NCBI RefSeq assembly: GCF_014897705.1
Contig: NZ_JABUXV010000011.1
Span: forward strand, 1 to 64,000
DNA length: 64,000 bases
Reading direction: 5' to 3'
Source of the DNA: Brachybacterium sp. FME24
GTDB lineage: Bacteria; Actinomycetota; Actinomycetes; Actinomycetales; Dermabacteraceae
Positions 25,812 to 34,257 of the stretch are shown here, piece after piece (position 1 is the first letter of the stretch; each line of letters opens with the position of its first letter). Under the pieces are notes generated by a model. That model was given only the letters and a program-made list of their open reading frames with translations. It searched no databases and was not told where the DNA came from. A program made the translations under genes and the position numbers.

Positions 25812-26192
25812 CGGCGCCTCCGTGGCGTCCTGACGGGTCACGGCCCGGGAGGGGTTCCGCGTCCGGCCAGAGCGGGAAGGAGAGCACCCGCACAACGCCC
25901 ATCCCGACGGCCAGGGGGTGGCCATCGAGACCAGGGCGCCGATCCCCGCTTCTCGTCTCCTGGATGAATGTGCAGGTCAGCAGTTCCGGGAGTCGAGTAC
26001 CTGCGCGAAGACAATCGAGGCCTTCCACAGGAGCGCGTTGTCCTCCCGAAGCCGCCGGTTCTCGGCCTCCAATCGTGTGACTTCGGCGGATTCCTCGCTG
26101 GTCACACCTGGCCAGGTTCCGTCATCGACCTCGACCGGGGCAAGCCAGTCCCGCACCGACTCGTACGAGACACCTTCCTGGCGAAGAGCCGC
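25747..26192 (-). pseudogene. IS3-type transposase remnant (OrfA tail plus start of OrfB)
   Basis: From 26192 to 25977 the minus strand reads AALRQEGVSYESVRDWLAPVEV...EVTRLEAENRRLREDNALLWKASIVFAQ, the helix-turn-helix end and leucine-zipper tail typical of IS3-family OrfA. A stop (TAA) lies directly upstream, so the N-terminus is gone. In another frame from ~26028 the sequence TCTFIQETRSGDRRPGLDG resembles the opening of the OrfB transposase (xFIDExRDxxGV...), as expected for the -1 frameshift layout, but it decays into unrelated sequence by ~25800. This is a dead fragment at the left border of the carbohydrate region. The 26193-26221 stretch is non-coding. Confidence 0.7.
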
Positions 26193-26221
26193 TTACGGCG
26201 GCGGGTGGCTCACCGTCGGCA

Positions 26222-27133
26222 CTACTTGATTCCGCTCATCATCACTCCGCGCACAAAATAGCGCTGCAGGAAGATGAACACCAGCAGAGCTGGGATGAAC
26301 GTGACCACGGCCGAGGCCATCAGTGTGGCCAGAGAGACCGTCTCCGACTGCAGACTATTCAGGCCTACAGTCAGCAAATAGTTGTCGGGCGACTGCTGGG
26401 AGACCAGCGGCCACAAGAAGTCGTTCCAGTGCCACAGGAACACGAAGGTGCCCAGCGTCGCCAAGATTGGCTTGGTCTGCGGCAGGATGATCGACCAGTA
26501 CACACGAAACTCACCGGCGCCATCGATCTTCGCCGCGTCAATAAGCTCATCGGGGATGTCCTGGATGAATTGACGCATGAGGAACATCGCCTGAGCATTG
26601 GCGATCGTGGGAACGATAAGACCCCACATCGTGTTCAGCCCGCCCATCTGACCAACAATCAGGTACTGCGGGATGATCGTGAGCTGGTAGGGGATCATGA
26701 GCATGGCAATGAAGACCCAAAATATGACCTCCCGTCCTAAGAACTTCTTCTTTGCGAAGGCGTAGCCTGCCATCGATGCGAACAACAGCACCATCACTAC
26801 CGAGACCACCGCGTAGATGGTGGTGTTCAGCGCCCAGCGAGGTATGCGCGAGTTGCTGAGCGCCTCGACGTAGGCGGCCAACGAAACATTGGGGTTGATG
26901 AAGATGTCAGGGACAGACACCGCCTCGCCTGGACGTAGCGATATCGACAACATTGCCAGGAATGGGAACAGCGTCACCAGCCCCATGATAATTAGCGGGA
27001 TGTGGATCAAGTTCTTCCGCACCCGCACGGACGCCGGCTGCTTGCGCCGGACGATCATCGCTGCCGGGTGTGCTCCGCCGGGCGCGTGCGGCGCATCGGA
27101 CGGGCGCTTGGTACCCATCGAGTTCGTAATCAT
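26222..27133 (-). CDS. Carbohydrate ABC transporter permease (MalG type)
   Basis: 303 residues with a ~40-residue hydrophilic N-terminus and six membrane segments. The EAA loop that contacts the ATPase is DELIDAAKIDGAGEFRVYWSIILPQTKPILA. NYLLTVGLNSLQSETVSLATLMA is the typical MalG/LacG periplasmic-side segment. It forms the channel with the permease encoded directly upstream; the genes overlap by four bases. No ATPase is adjacent, so a shared MsiK-like ATPase elsewhere is likely. Last gene of the three-gene importer operon. Confidence 0.92.
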   Translation of the reverse strand: MITNSMGTKRPSDAPHAPGGAHPAAMIVRRKQPASVRVRKNLIHIPLIIMGLVTLFPFLAMLSISLRPGEAVSVPDIFINPNVSLAAYVEALSNSRIPRWALNTTIYAVVSVVMVLLFASMAGYAFAKKKFLGREVIFWVFIAMLMIPYQLTIIPQYLIVGQMGGLNTMWGLIVPTIANAQAMFLMRQFIQDIPDELIDAAKIDGAGEFRVYWSIILPQTKPILATLGTFVFLWHWNDFLWPLVSQQSPDNYLLTVGLNSLQSETVSLATLMASAVVTFIPALLVFIFLQRYFVRGVMMSGIK

Positions 27134-28086
27134 GATTCACGCCCTCCGATCAGTCGACGCTGGATCAGCGACAGGATCAGCGTGATCACGAGCAGGACCA
27201 CGCCCACGGCGCTGGCATAGCCGAACTCGGAGTACCCGAAGCCCTGGTCGTAGATCATGTAGGTCAGCGTGTAGGAGTCGTGGGCGGGCCCGCCACCGGT
27301 CATCACGTAGATGATGTCGAAAGCCTGGAATGACTTGACGGTCTCCAGCACCAGCACGAAGAACAGGGAGGGCTTCAGCAGCGGCAGGGTCACGTATCGG
27401 AAACGCTCCCAGGCATTGGCGCCGTCCAGGCCGGCCGCTTCGTAGTAATCCGAGGGGATGGCAAGCATGCCTGCCAGCAGGATCAACATGTTGTAGCCGA
27501 AACTGGACCAGGCGGCCACCAGTGCCAGAGCAGGCAACACCAGCAACCGACTTTGCAGCCAGCTCCCGAGCTCGATCCCGAAGACCTCCAGTCCGGCACT
27601 GATGGGCCCGGCGCCACTGAAGATCCACACGAAGATGATTCCCGAGAGTACCGGTGAGGTTACTACCGGAAGGAAGAACAGAGAGCGATAAATGCTCATG
27701 CCGCGCAAGGTCCGGTTGCACAGCTGCGCCATCAGCAGTGAGACCACGATCGACAGTGGGATCGCCAGCACCGCATAAATAGCGGTCACCCGCAGGGAGT
27801 TCCAGAACACGTCGTCCTGAAACAGGCGCACGTAGTTTTCTAGTCCGCTGAGGCGCAATTGGCCAGCCAGCGAATATTCCCCGAAGCTCAGCACGATCCC
27901 ATAGAGCGCGGGAACGATTCGAAAGATTGTGAAGAAGACTACGTACGGGAGGATGAAGATGTAGGCGAACATCGCTCCACGGGACAGGAGTGTCTCTCGA
28001 ATCCGGTTCTTCGCTGGCCCCGTCACGGGGCCGGATGCGTTCTCCTCCGGTGCAGGGGAGGCGCGGGTCGCGGTCGCTGTCATCAC
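27130..28086 (-). CDS. Carbohydrate ABC transporter permease (MalF type)
   Basis: 318 residues. After an Ala/Pro-rich N-terminus come six membrane segments beginning at AYIFILPYVVFFTIFRIVPALYGI. The EAA loop is SDYYEAAGLDGANAWERFRYVTLPLLKPSL, and FDIIYVMTGGGPAHDSYTLTYMIYDQGF is the conserved MalF/UgpA C-terminal signature. It pairs with the MalG-type permease (ATGA overlap) and serves the binding protein encoded upstream across a 106-bp gap. Confidence 0.93.
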   Translation of the reverse strand: MMTATATRASPAPEENASGPVTGPAKNRIRETLLSRGAMFAYIFILPYVVFFTIFRIVPALYGIVLSFGEYSLAGQLRLSGLENYVRLFQDDVFWNSLRVTAIYAVLAIPLSIVVSLLMAQLCNRTLRGMSIYRSLFFLPVVTSPVLSGIIFVWIFSGAGPISAGLEVFGIELGSWLQSRLLVLPALALVAAWSSFGYNMLILLAGMLAIPSDYYEAAGLDGANAWERFRYVTLPLLKPSLFFVLVLETVKSFQAFDIIYVMTGGGPAHDSYTLTYMIYDQGFGYSEFGYASAVGVVLLVITLILSLIQRRLIGGRES

Positions 28087-28192
28087 TGTCCTTTCCGCAA
28101 CGCGATGGGGGTGGGACCACCTTCAGTGGGCCCGGAAGTCGGCAGATGGCGGACCGGGAGGCGGGACCTTCCGGCTCACCATCCGCACCCGA

Positions 28193-29461
28193 TCAGGAAC
28201 CGCGCGAGAGCAGGTCGTTGACCCCGCTCTCCATGACGTCCAGGGCCTCCTGGGGATCCAGGCCCTGCAACAGGACCTCCTGGATCGCCGGCTTCATCGT
28301 GTCGATGATTTCGCGGGCCTGGGGGTGGAGGATCCCGGAGTTGACTACGTCTACGTACTGCTCGAACTCCGCAATCGGAGGATCCTCCTCATGTAGCCCG
28401 GTCACGTCTGTCCGTGGCGAGAAGTAGGTGTAGGTCGAGCAGACATCCTCGACGAATTCCGGCTCAGTGAGATGGTGGACCCAGGCGGCCGCAGCTTCCA
28501 CGGAATCGGTTGTATTGAAGATCGAGAGGGCTCCGACTGAGCCAATCGCAACCTGCTTTTCCTGGGTCATCGGCGGGAGCACCGTGATCTCATCCTCGAG
28601 CACATCACGCACGGTATTGAGGTTGGTACCCAGGCTGTACGCGGTCTTTCCCTGCGCCAAAGCGCTCTGCTCGAAGGGCTGTTCAACGCTGATCGGCTCG
28701 GTAGGGACCCAGCCGTTGTCGACCATCTCCTTGACAAACTCCAGCGCCTCCAGCCCTTCGGGCGTGTTGAAGGCCGCGGCCGACGCATCGTCGTTGAGTA
28801 CCGCGCCACCGGCCTGCCAAAGATACATGTAGTAGTTGTGGTTCAAGGTGGCGATGCCGCTGTACTCGGTCAGGTAGTAACCGGCCTCTTTGGCCGCCTT
28901 GCCGACGGTTCGCATTTCGTCCCAGGTGGTGGGGCCCTCCATACCGATCTCGTCCATGATCTTCTGGTTGACGAAGGTGGGCGAGGCCTGTATAAGTATC
29001 GGCGCCGAATACAGGGTGCCTTCATAGCTCATCTCTTCCAACGCCGACGGCACGAAACTGTCCCAGTCGTCGCGCAGGTCGTCCAGGCCCACCAACAGCT
29101 CTTCCTCCGCGAAACGGGGCACGAAGTCGGGGTTGAAGTAGACCACGTCCGGTGCGTTGTCGCCGGAGATGGCAGTGGTCAACTGCTCCTCACGACTACC
29201 CCAGCCCTGCTGGATGACCTGCACCTCGACCTCTGGGTACTTCTTGTTGAAGGACTCGATATGGGGCTGGTACCACTCCTCGCTCGCCGAGTCGGCGAGC
29301 GGATAGATCCACATGACGACGCTGCCGGTGAGATCTCCACTCTCTTCCGGAGGCGCCTCAACGACCTCAGTGTCTCCACCGCCGCAGGCGGCCAGACCCA
29401 GTGCAGTGGCTCCCGCGGCGCCGAAGCCAAGTGCACCTCGTCGGGAAATCCTATGGACCAT
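28193..29461 (-). CDS. ABC transporter sugar-binding lipoprotein (family 1)
   Basis: 422 residues; ATG 29461 follows cgaggaggagaca. The signal is Tat-like (SRRGALGFGAAG) with lipobox LAAC and Cys26. The fold shows SVVMWIYPLADSASEEWYQPHIESFNKKYPEVEVQV, APDVVYFNPDF, MDEIGMEGPTTWDEMRTVG and GKTAYSLGTNLN, family-1 hallmarks for mono- or oligosaccharides. It delivers the ligand to the MalF/MalG-type pair downstream. Next to nagA and nagB the most likely cargo is an N-acetylhexosamine or an oligosaccharide containing it (inference). A LacI-type operator lies 57 bp upstream. Confidence 0.92.
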   Translation of the reverse strand: MVHRISRRGALGFGAAGATALGLAACGGGDTEVVEAPPEESGDLTGSVVMWIYPLADSASEEWYQPHIESFNKKYPEVEVQVIQQGWGSREEQLTTAISGDNAPDVVYFNPDFVPRFAEEELLVGLDDLRDDWDSFVPSALEEMSYEGTLYSAPILIQASPTFVNQKIMDEIGMEGPTTWDEMRTVGKAAKEAGYYLTEYSGIATLNHNYYMYLWQAGGAVLNDDASAAAFNTPEGLEALEFVKEMVDNGWVPTEPISVEQPFEQSALAQGKTAYSLGTNLNTVRDVLEDEITVLPPMTQEKQVAIGSVGALSIFNTTDSVEAAAAWVHHLTEPEFVEDVCSTYTYFSPRTDVTGLHEEDPPIAEFEQYVDVVNSGILHPQAREIIDTMKPAIQEVLLQGLDPQEALDVMESGVNDLLSRGS

Positions 29462-29517
29462 TGTCTCCTCCTCGAAACAGATGGACCGTCACCGTCGGTG
29501 ACGGTACGACAAGCGAT

Positions 29518-29531
29518 AGCAAACGCTTTCT
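29518..29531. promoter_or_regulatory. LacI-type operator (AGCAAACGCTTTCT)
   Basis: The CG-centred motif lies 57 bp upstream of the sugar-binding protein gene. Its 13-base core GCAAACGCTTTCT recurs exactly at 51723-51735 in front of the Opp-type binding protein. Probable operator for a LacI regulator encoded in this region. Confidence 0.65.
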
Positions 29532-29801
29532 TGCAAGATACCGGGCACTGTGACCCAGGTCAACCGGGTGGCCCGCCCAACCCGGCCGCTCCTTTCGCCC
29601 CGTCCGCATCTGTACAGGTCAGTGCGCAGCGGCTGCACAGGAGCAGTTCTCCGCCGTGCGGCGGAACTACTACCCCGCTCCTGCACTCAGATCCAGGCTC
29701 CTCGGTCGGGCCAAGGCGCGACGGACCACATGGAGTATTGCGGGCATCGGACTACCGACGTCGGCAGTGCACGAGAAAGGGTGCAGCACCCAGGCAGATC
29801 C
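29532..29801. other. Non-coding gap between binding-protein promoter and nagA stop
   Basis: No recognisable gene or strong hairpin was seen in this 270-bp gap. Open frames crossing it are antisense shadows of nagA or lack any family features. Confidence 0.5.
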
Positions 29802-30914
29802 CTACAGGGCATCTCCTCGTATCCCGGGCTGCGTCCTCGACGCCCTCCGCTCCCTCTCACGATCTGCCCGGGAGGCGCGGTGGACGACCGTCCCCGCAAC
29901 AGTCGTCGTGACGACTTGCCCGTCCTCCACCTTGACGCGGTCCTTGCCGCCGGAAATGCGGTCGCCCAAGCCCATCAGCTCGGCAGGGGTAATGGTCGCC
30001 ATACCCAATAGCTCGGCGGGACGGAACGGCAGATGGGTCGTGGCCCAGTCCAGGCACTCGCGCAGGGAATGCCCGGAGCCCGCCAGTAGTCCTGTGCCGG
30101 GGAGCGACAGGCGCCCGTCGGCTCCGACCTCGACGGTGCCACCAACGGGGGTGGGATACAGGCCCGGCGCGCTCCCGGCGAGAGCAACCGAGTCGGAGGT
30201 GAGTACACAGCGCTGGGGGGTCTTGGCGCGAATCATCACGGTGAGAGTCTCGGCCGGGAGATGGTGGCCGTCGGCGATCAGCATTGCGGTCAGACGGTCC
30301 TCGGCGAGCTGGGCCCATAGGTGGTTGGGGTGCCGCGGGAGCGTGGCGTGAGTGCCGTTGCCCAGGTGGGTACTCAGGCTCGCGCCGGCGCTGGCGACAG
30401 ACCGAATCTGTTCGGGGGTAGGAGCGCAATGCCCGAGCGAGACCCTCACGCCCTTCGCGGTGGCGGCGACGGTGTAGGCGACGGCACCGGCCCTTTCGGG
30501 AGCGAGGGTCACGATCTTGACCAGTCCTTCTGCAGCGCGCTGCCAGCGGTCGAGCTCGGCGGGGTCGGGATCTCGCAGGTAGCGTGCATCATGAGCCCCA
30601 CGGGGACCATCGTCGGGCGCAAGCGATGGACCTTCGACGTGGATGCCGGCGATGGAGTGGGCGAGCAACGGATCACGTCGACGGGCGGCTGCGATGACGG
30701 CCAGCACGTGCGTGACCTTCTCCTCGCTCGCGGTGATCACGGTCGGGAAGTAGGTGGTCACTCCCTTAGCCCACAGGGCATAGGTCAGCTCAGTGATGGT
30801 CCGGATGTCGACATCGTCGGCATTGACGTCGTGCCCGGCATAGCCATTGACCTGCAGGTCAATGAGTCCAGGCTCAACGCGGACATCCTGGCGGCTGTAT
30901 GGGGTCTTACTCAT
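29802..30914 (-). CDS. nagA: N-acetylglucosamine-6-phosphate deacetylase
   Basis: 370 residues from ATG 30914, 19 bp after the nagB stop. It removes acetate from GlcNAc-6-P. GLIDLQVNGYAGHDV is the first barrel strand, with Gln rather than the HxH pair, as in E. coli NagA. Metal and catalytic residues are in place: Glu94 in AGIHVEGP, His162 in VSLGHCAPT, His183 in STHLGNGTH and Asp241 in VLTSDSVAL. The protein starts almost at the barrel: the ~45-residue N-terminal beta-sandwich strands of typical NagA are missing or reduced to SKTPYSRQDVRVE. No better upstream start continues the family pattern. Confidence 0.88.
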   Translation of the reverse strand: MSKTPYSRQDVRVEPGLIDLQVNGYAGHDVNADDVDIRTITELTYALWAKGVTTYFPTVITASEEKVTHVLAVIAAARRRDPLLAHSIAGIHVEGPSLAPDDGPRGAHDARYLRDPDPAELDRWQRAAEGLVKIVTLAPERAGAVAYTVAATAKGVRVSLGHCAPTPEQIRSVASAGASLSTHLGNGTHATLPRHPNHLWAQLAEDRLTAMLIADGHHLPAETLTVMIRAKTPQRCVLTSDSVALAGSAPGLYPTPVGGTVEVGADGRLSLPGTGLLAGSGHSLRECLDWATTHLPFRPAELLGMATITPAELMGLGDRISGGKDRVKVEDGQVVTTTVAGTVVHRASRADRERERRASRTQPGIRGDAL

Positions 30915-30933
30915 CGCGCCCCGTTGCCGCTCA

Positions 30934-31719
30934 TCATGTGGCGTCGCTGGCGCGCAGCTGTGCAGGCAACTGGGCCGCCGCCGCGGCGTCGAGGTGGACG
31001 ACGACGTCGGAGTGGGTGTGCAGGGCACTCGCAGGCACTTCGGTGGTCACTGGGCCGTGAAGGGTGGCTGCGACCGCGGCGGCTTTGGCTTCACCGAGCA
31101 CCGTGCACACCAGGGAGCGGGCCGAGAGTATGGCCGGGACGGTCAGCGTCAGGGCATGGGTGGGCACCGCGTCAATGTCGGGGAACAGCCCCTCGTCCAC
31201 CTGTTGCTGGCGGGAGGTGCGGGCCAGCTCGATCTTGCGCACCAGGGTGGGGTCGTCGAAGTCGGTGTCGCCGGGTTCGTTGAAGGCGATATGGCCGTTG
31301 ACGCCGATCCCCAGGCACACCAGATCGATCGGGGCCGCGGCGATGAGCTCGCTGTAGCGGCGGACCTCGTCGTCCGGATCAACATCCTGTTTGATCCGGT
31401 CCAGGCCTGGTCGAGCAGCTTCAGGCAGTCGATCAGCCAGCCAGGTTCCGAAGGAAGCAGGGTGCGCGGGGTCCAGCTCGAGGTAGTCGTCCATGTGAAA
31501 GGTCGTCACTCGGGACCAGTCGATCAGGGAGTCCTGACCCAGGGTGCGCAGCATGTGCTCCTGGGAGGGAGCGGACGCAAAGATCACACGCGCCCTCGGT
31601 TGCTCGGCCAGGACCTTTCGCAGCGTCGCGGCTGCGGCGTGACCGGCAGCAGTGCCCGCAGATTCCGCCGAGTCGCTCACGACCACGTTCACTTTCGATG
31701 CTCGATCGAAGACCGACAT
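30934..31719 (-). CDS. nagB: Glucosamine-6-phosphate deaminase family (NagB)
   Basis: 261 residues from ATG 31719, with cggaggagg six bases upstream. It isomerises and deaminates GlcN-6-P to fructose-6-P plus ammonia. TTFHMDDYLELD carries the proton-transfer Asp, and LCLGIGVNGHIAFNEPG gives the GxGxNGHIxFNEP signature with His143 and Glu148. GalN-6-P isomerase relatives share these motifs, so hexosamine specificity is not certain. First gene of the nagB-nagA operon. A perfect LacI-type palindrome lies 60 bp upstream, shared with the divergent epimerase gene. Confidence 0.9.
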   Translation of the reverse strand: MSVFDRASKVNVVVSDSAESAGTAAGHAAAATLRKVLAEQPRARVIFASAPSQEHMLRTLGQDSLIDWSRVTTFHMDDYLELDPAHPASFGTWLADRLPEAARPGLDRIKQDVDPDDEVRRYSELIAAAPIDLVCLGIGVNGHIAFNEPGDTDFDDPTLVRKIELARTSRQQQVDEGLFPDIDAVPTHALTLTVPAILSARSLVCTVLGEAKAAAVAATLHGPVTTEVPASALHTHSDVVVHLDAAAAAQLPAQLRASDAT

Positions 31720-31779
31720 CAGCATCCTCCTCCGTTTCTCGGGCCATGCTTGACGCAACATGTTTGAACAGTGCTGCAG

Positions 31780-31793
31780 TGCAATCGGTTGCA
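31780..31793. promoter_or_regulatory. LacI-type operator (TGCAATCGGTTGCA)
   Basis: TGCAA-tCGg-TTGCA, with perfect 5-bp arms, sits in the 133-bp divergent gap between nagB and the AGE-family gene and can control both. Confidence 0.75.
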
Positions 31794-31852
31794 CCGTACC
31801 ATGTGGACCGACATCATAGGAGGACCGCGCCCCATCCTCTGGAGGGATACCG

Positions 31853-33097
31853 ATGAGCTCGACCGCCCTACCCGCCACGCCCATAGGCTCGCCTGACCCT
31901 CGAACGCATCTTGAGCAGGTGGTCCTCCCGTTCTGGCTCGAGCACGGGATCGACGAGGAGGCAGGCGGGTTTTTCACCTGCTTCGACAATCGGGGCCGGG
32001 AGCGGATCTCGACCGATAAGTTCACCTGGTCGCAGGGTCGTTTCGTATGGCTCCTGGCTCGGGCTGCGCGACTGGCCGATCAGGGTCTGCTTGCGGCCGA
32101 TGCGAGCCGGCTGCTGGAGACTGCCCGCGCCGGGGCTGCCTTCCTCGTCGATCACGCGATCCAGGAGGACGGGACGACCCGTTTCGTCGTCGGTCGGCAC
32201 GGCGGGCAGCCGGAGACTCTCGGACAGTCCGGGCGCAGTGTGTACGCGGACTGGTTCACGGTGATGGGCTTGGCTGAACTCGCACGTACGACGGATGATT
32301 CGCGCTGGCTGGAGGCAGCGGCGCCGGTTCTGGCGAGGTCCAGGGCGGATCATCTTGCCGGCGCCGCCCCCACTCCCCCGTATGAGATCCCGGCCGGGCA
32401 CGAGGCCTATGGCCCGCGCATGATCCTGGCGAACACGCTGCTGGTGCATGCGCAGGCGGCTGAGGCGTTGGGGGTCCCCGGCGTGGAGCGAGAGCAACTG
32501 CGGGAGTCGGTCGAGGCGGTGCTCTGGCATCGATTGCCCGACGGCACGTTCTCGGAGATGCCGGGCCCGGATCCGGAGTCATTGGTGTCCCGGCATCGGG
32601 TCCCGGGACATGCGATCGAGGGGATCTGGGTGGTGCTGGAGGCGCTGGACCTGCTCGAGGACGACCGTGATCGTGGCCCGCTGCTCGACTCGCTCGAGGC
32701 GATGTGCGAGCTGGGCTGGGATGATGAGCATGGAGGGCTCTTGCGCTACACGGACCGTGAGGGACCGGTGGCTCCGAGGGGCGTCTCGAGGGACACACCG
32801 TATGAGCAGCTCGTGACCTCGACGTGGTCGACCAAGCTGTGGTGGGTGCATTCGGAGGCGGCCGCGACGACAGCGATCGCGGCGCGTCGCTACGGGAGTG
32901 CGGGCGCCGAGCAGTGGCATCGTCGCATCTGGGAGTACACGATGGCGACGTTCCCCGGCGGGGAGGACGGTGCGGAGTGGATCCAGATCCGCGACCGTGC
33001 CGGGGCGCCACTGGATCGGGTGGTAGCACTGCCGGTGAAGGACCCGTTCCACATCTGCCGCAACCTGATGCAGCTCATCAAGCTCGACGGAAAGTGA
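31853..33097 (+). CDS. N-acylglucosamine 2-epimerase (AGE) family protein
   Basis: 414 residues; ATG 31853 follows ggagggatacc. The (alpha/alpha)6-barrel signatures are visible: GGFFTCFDNRGRERISTDKFTWSQGRFVWLLARAA, RSVYADWFTVMGLAELAR, VSRHRVPGHAIEGIWVVLEAL with the catalytic His, LVTSTWSTKLWWVHSEAA and a final KDPFHICRNLMQLIKL. Family members convert GlcNAc to ManNAc or act on unmodified sugars (cellobiose, mannose). Divergent from nagBA under a shared operator, so an amino-sugar role is plausible, but the convergent sugar-oxidoreductase genes leave other hexoses open. Confidence 0.87.
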   Translation: MSSTALPATPIGSPDPRTHLEQVVLPFWLEHGIDEEAGGFFTCFDNRGRERISTDKFTWSQGRFVWLLARAARLADQGLLAADASRLLETARAGAAFLVDHAIQEDGTTRFVVGRHGGQPETLGQSGRSVYADWFTVMGLAELARTTDDSRWLEAAAPVLARSRADHLAGAAPTPPYEIPAGHEAYGPRMILANTLLVHAQAAEALGVPGVEREQLRESVEAVLWHRLPDGTFSEMPGPDPESLVSRHRVPGHAIEGIWVVLEALDLLEDDRDRGPLLDSLEAMCELGWDDEHGGLLRYTDREGPVAPRGVSRDTPYEQLVTSTWSTKLWWVHSEAAATTAIAARRYGSAGAEQWHRRIWEYTMATFPGGEDGAEWIQIRDRAGAPLDRVVALPVKDPFHICRNLMQLIKLDGK

Positions 33098-33191
33098 GCG
33101 GCAAGCTGGACACTTCCGGCCCGTGACGGGGGGCAGCTGCCCGATCCCGAACCAAGTACTCAGGAGCGTGCGAGCTGTGCTCAGAGCAGGC

Positions 33192-34172
33192 TCAGCCCAC
33201 GGCCGGCCCGATCGTCCCGCGCAGCACCGCAGTCCCTGACAGGGTGACCGTACGTGGGGAACGCCCTGCAATCAGCTCGCTGAGCATCTCCACGGCAGAG
33301 CTCCCGAGCTCGGCGAAGGGTGCGGTGACGGTGGTGAGGCTGGGAGTCATGGTCTGCGCGAGCAGGACGTCGTCACACCCCACGATGCTGCGATCGCGCG
33401 GGACACTCTCCCCCAGCGCGCTGAGCCCCGCGATCACGCCTGCCGCCATCAAGTCATCGAAGGCGAACACTGCCGACGCGCCGGATTCCACGATCTGCGC
33501 AGCGGCATCACGACCATCGGCGAACTGCGCCTCGAACGGTCCCAGCTCGACCAGCTCGACGCCCTTGTCGTCAGCCCAGTTGCGCACGGCCCGGGCGCGG
33601 TGGGTGGCGGCCCACGCCGCCTGGGGGCCGCGCAACAGAGCAATGCGGCGATGCCCCAGTTGGTGGAGGTGATCGGCGATCTCTTCCAGTGCTGAAGTGT
33701 TGTCGCAGACCACAGCAGGCAAGCTCCGTATCGCGCGGTTGACGGCCACGGTCGGCACGCCCCTCACCACCTCATGCAACTGTTTCGAGGGGAGGCGGGG
33801 CGAGGCGATGATCAGCCCATCAACCTGGGGGCGGATGCGATCGACCAGCTCCTGCTCGGCGCTCGCACTGAGCTCGGAGTCGATGAGCAGCAGTTCGGCA
33901 TCCTCCACCCGGGCGGCGGCCTGGACGGCACGAATCAGCGGCGGGAAGAACGGGTTCTCGACGTCGGGCACGAGCATGCCGATCACCCCGGAGCGCCCGG
34001 TGGCCAGGCCACGGGCAGCCCTGTTGGGGGCGTAGCCCAACTCCCGGGCGGTAGCCAGGATTCTCTCTCGGAGCTCCACCTTGACCATCTCCGGGCGCGA
34101 GAAGGTCCGCGAGACTGTCGAGGGCGAAACGCCCACGATGCTGGCGATCGAGTAGATCGTGGCCCTCTTCAT
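33192..34172 (-). CDS. LacI-family transcriptional regulator (regulator 1 of the region)
   Basis: 326 residues from ATG 34172 (second of two ATGs, spaced six bases from aagga). The helix-turn-helix is RATIYSIASIVGVSPSTVSRTFSRPEMVKVELRERILATARELGYAPNRAARGLATGRSGVIGMLVPDVENPFF, with the hinge helix, then the two-lobed ligand domain (VFAFDDLMAAGVIAGLSALGESVPRDRSIVGCDD). It stands at the end of the Gfo/Idh pair and is a candidate to bind the TGCAAnCGnTTGCA sites in this region. No such site lies before its own gene. Confidence 0.9.
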   Translation of the reverse strand: MKRATIYSIASIVGVSPSTVSRTFSRPEMVKVELRERILATARELGYAPNRAARGLATGRSGVIGMLVPDVENPFFPPLIRAVQAAARVEDAELLLIDSELSASAEQELVDRIRPQVDGLIIASPRLPSKQLHEVVRGVPTVAVNRAIRSLPAVVCDNTSALEEIADHLHQLGHRRIALLRGPQAAWAATHRARAVRNWADDKGVELVELGPFEAQFADGRDAAAQIVESGASAVFAFDDLMAAGVIAGLSALGESVPRDRSIVGCDDVLLAQTMTPSLTTVTAPFAELGSSAVEMLSELIAGRSPRTVTLSGTAVLRGTIGPAVG

Positions 34173-34257
34173 CATGCGTCCTTCCGTCGGCCTCGCTTGG
34201 CCCTCCACGCCCCGATCAGGGGTGTCAGGAACATACTGCCGCATGCGCGACCGAGGA

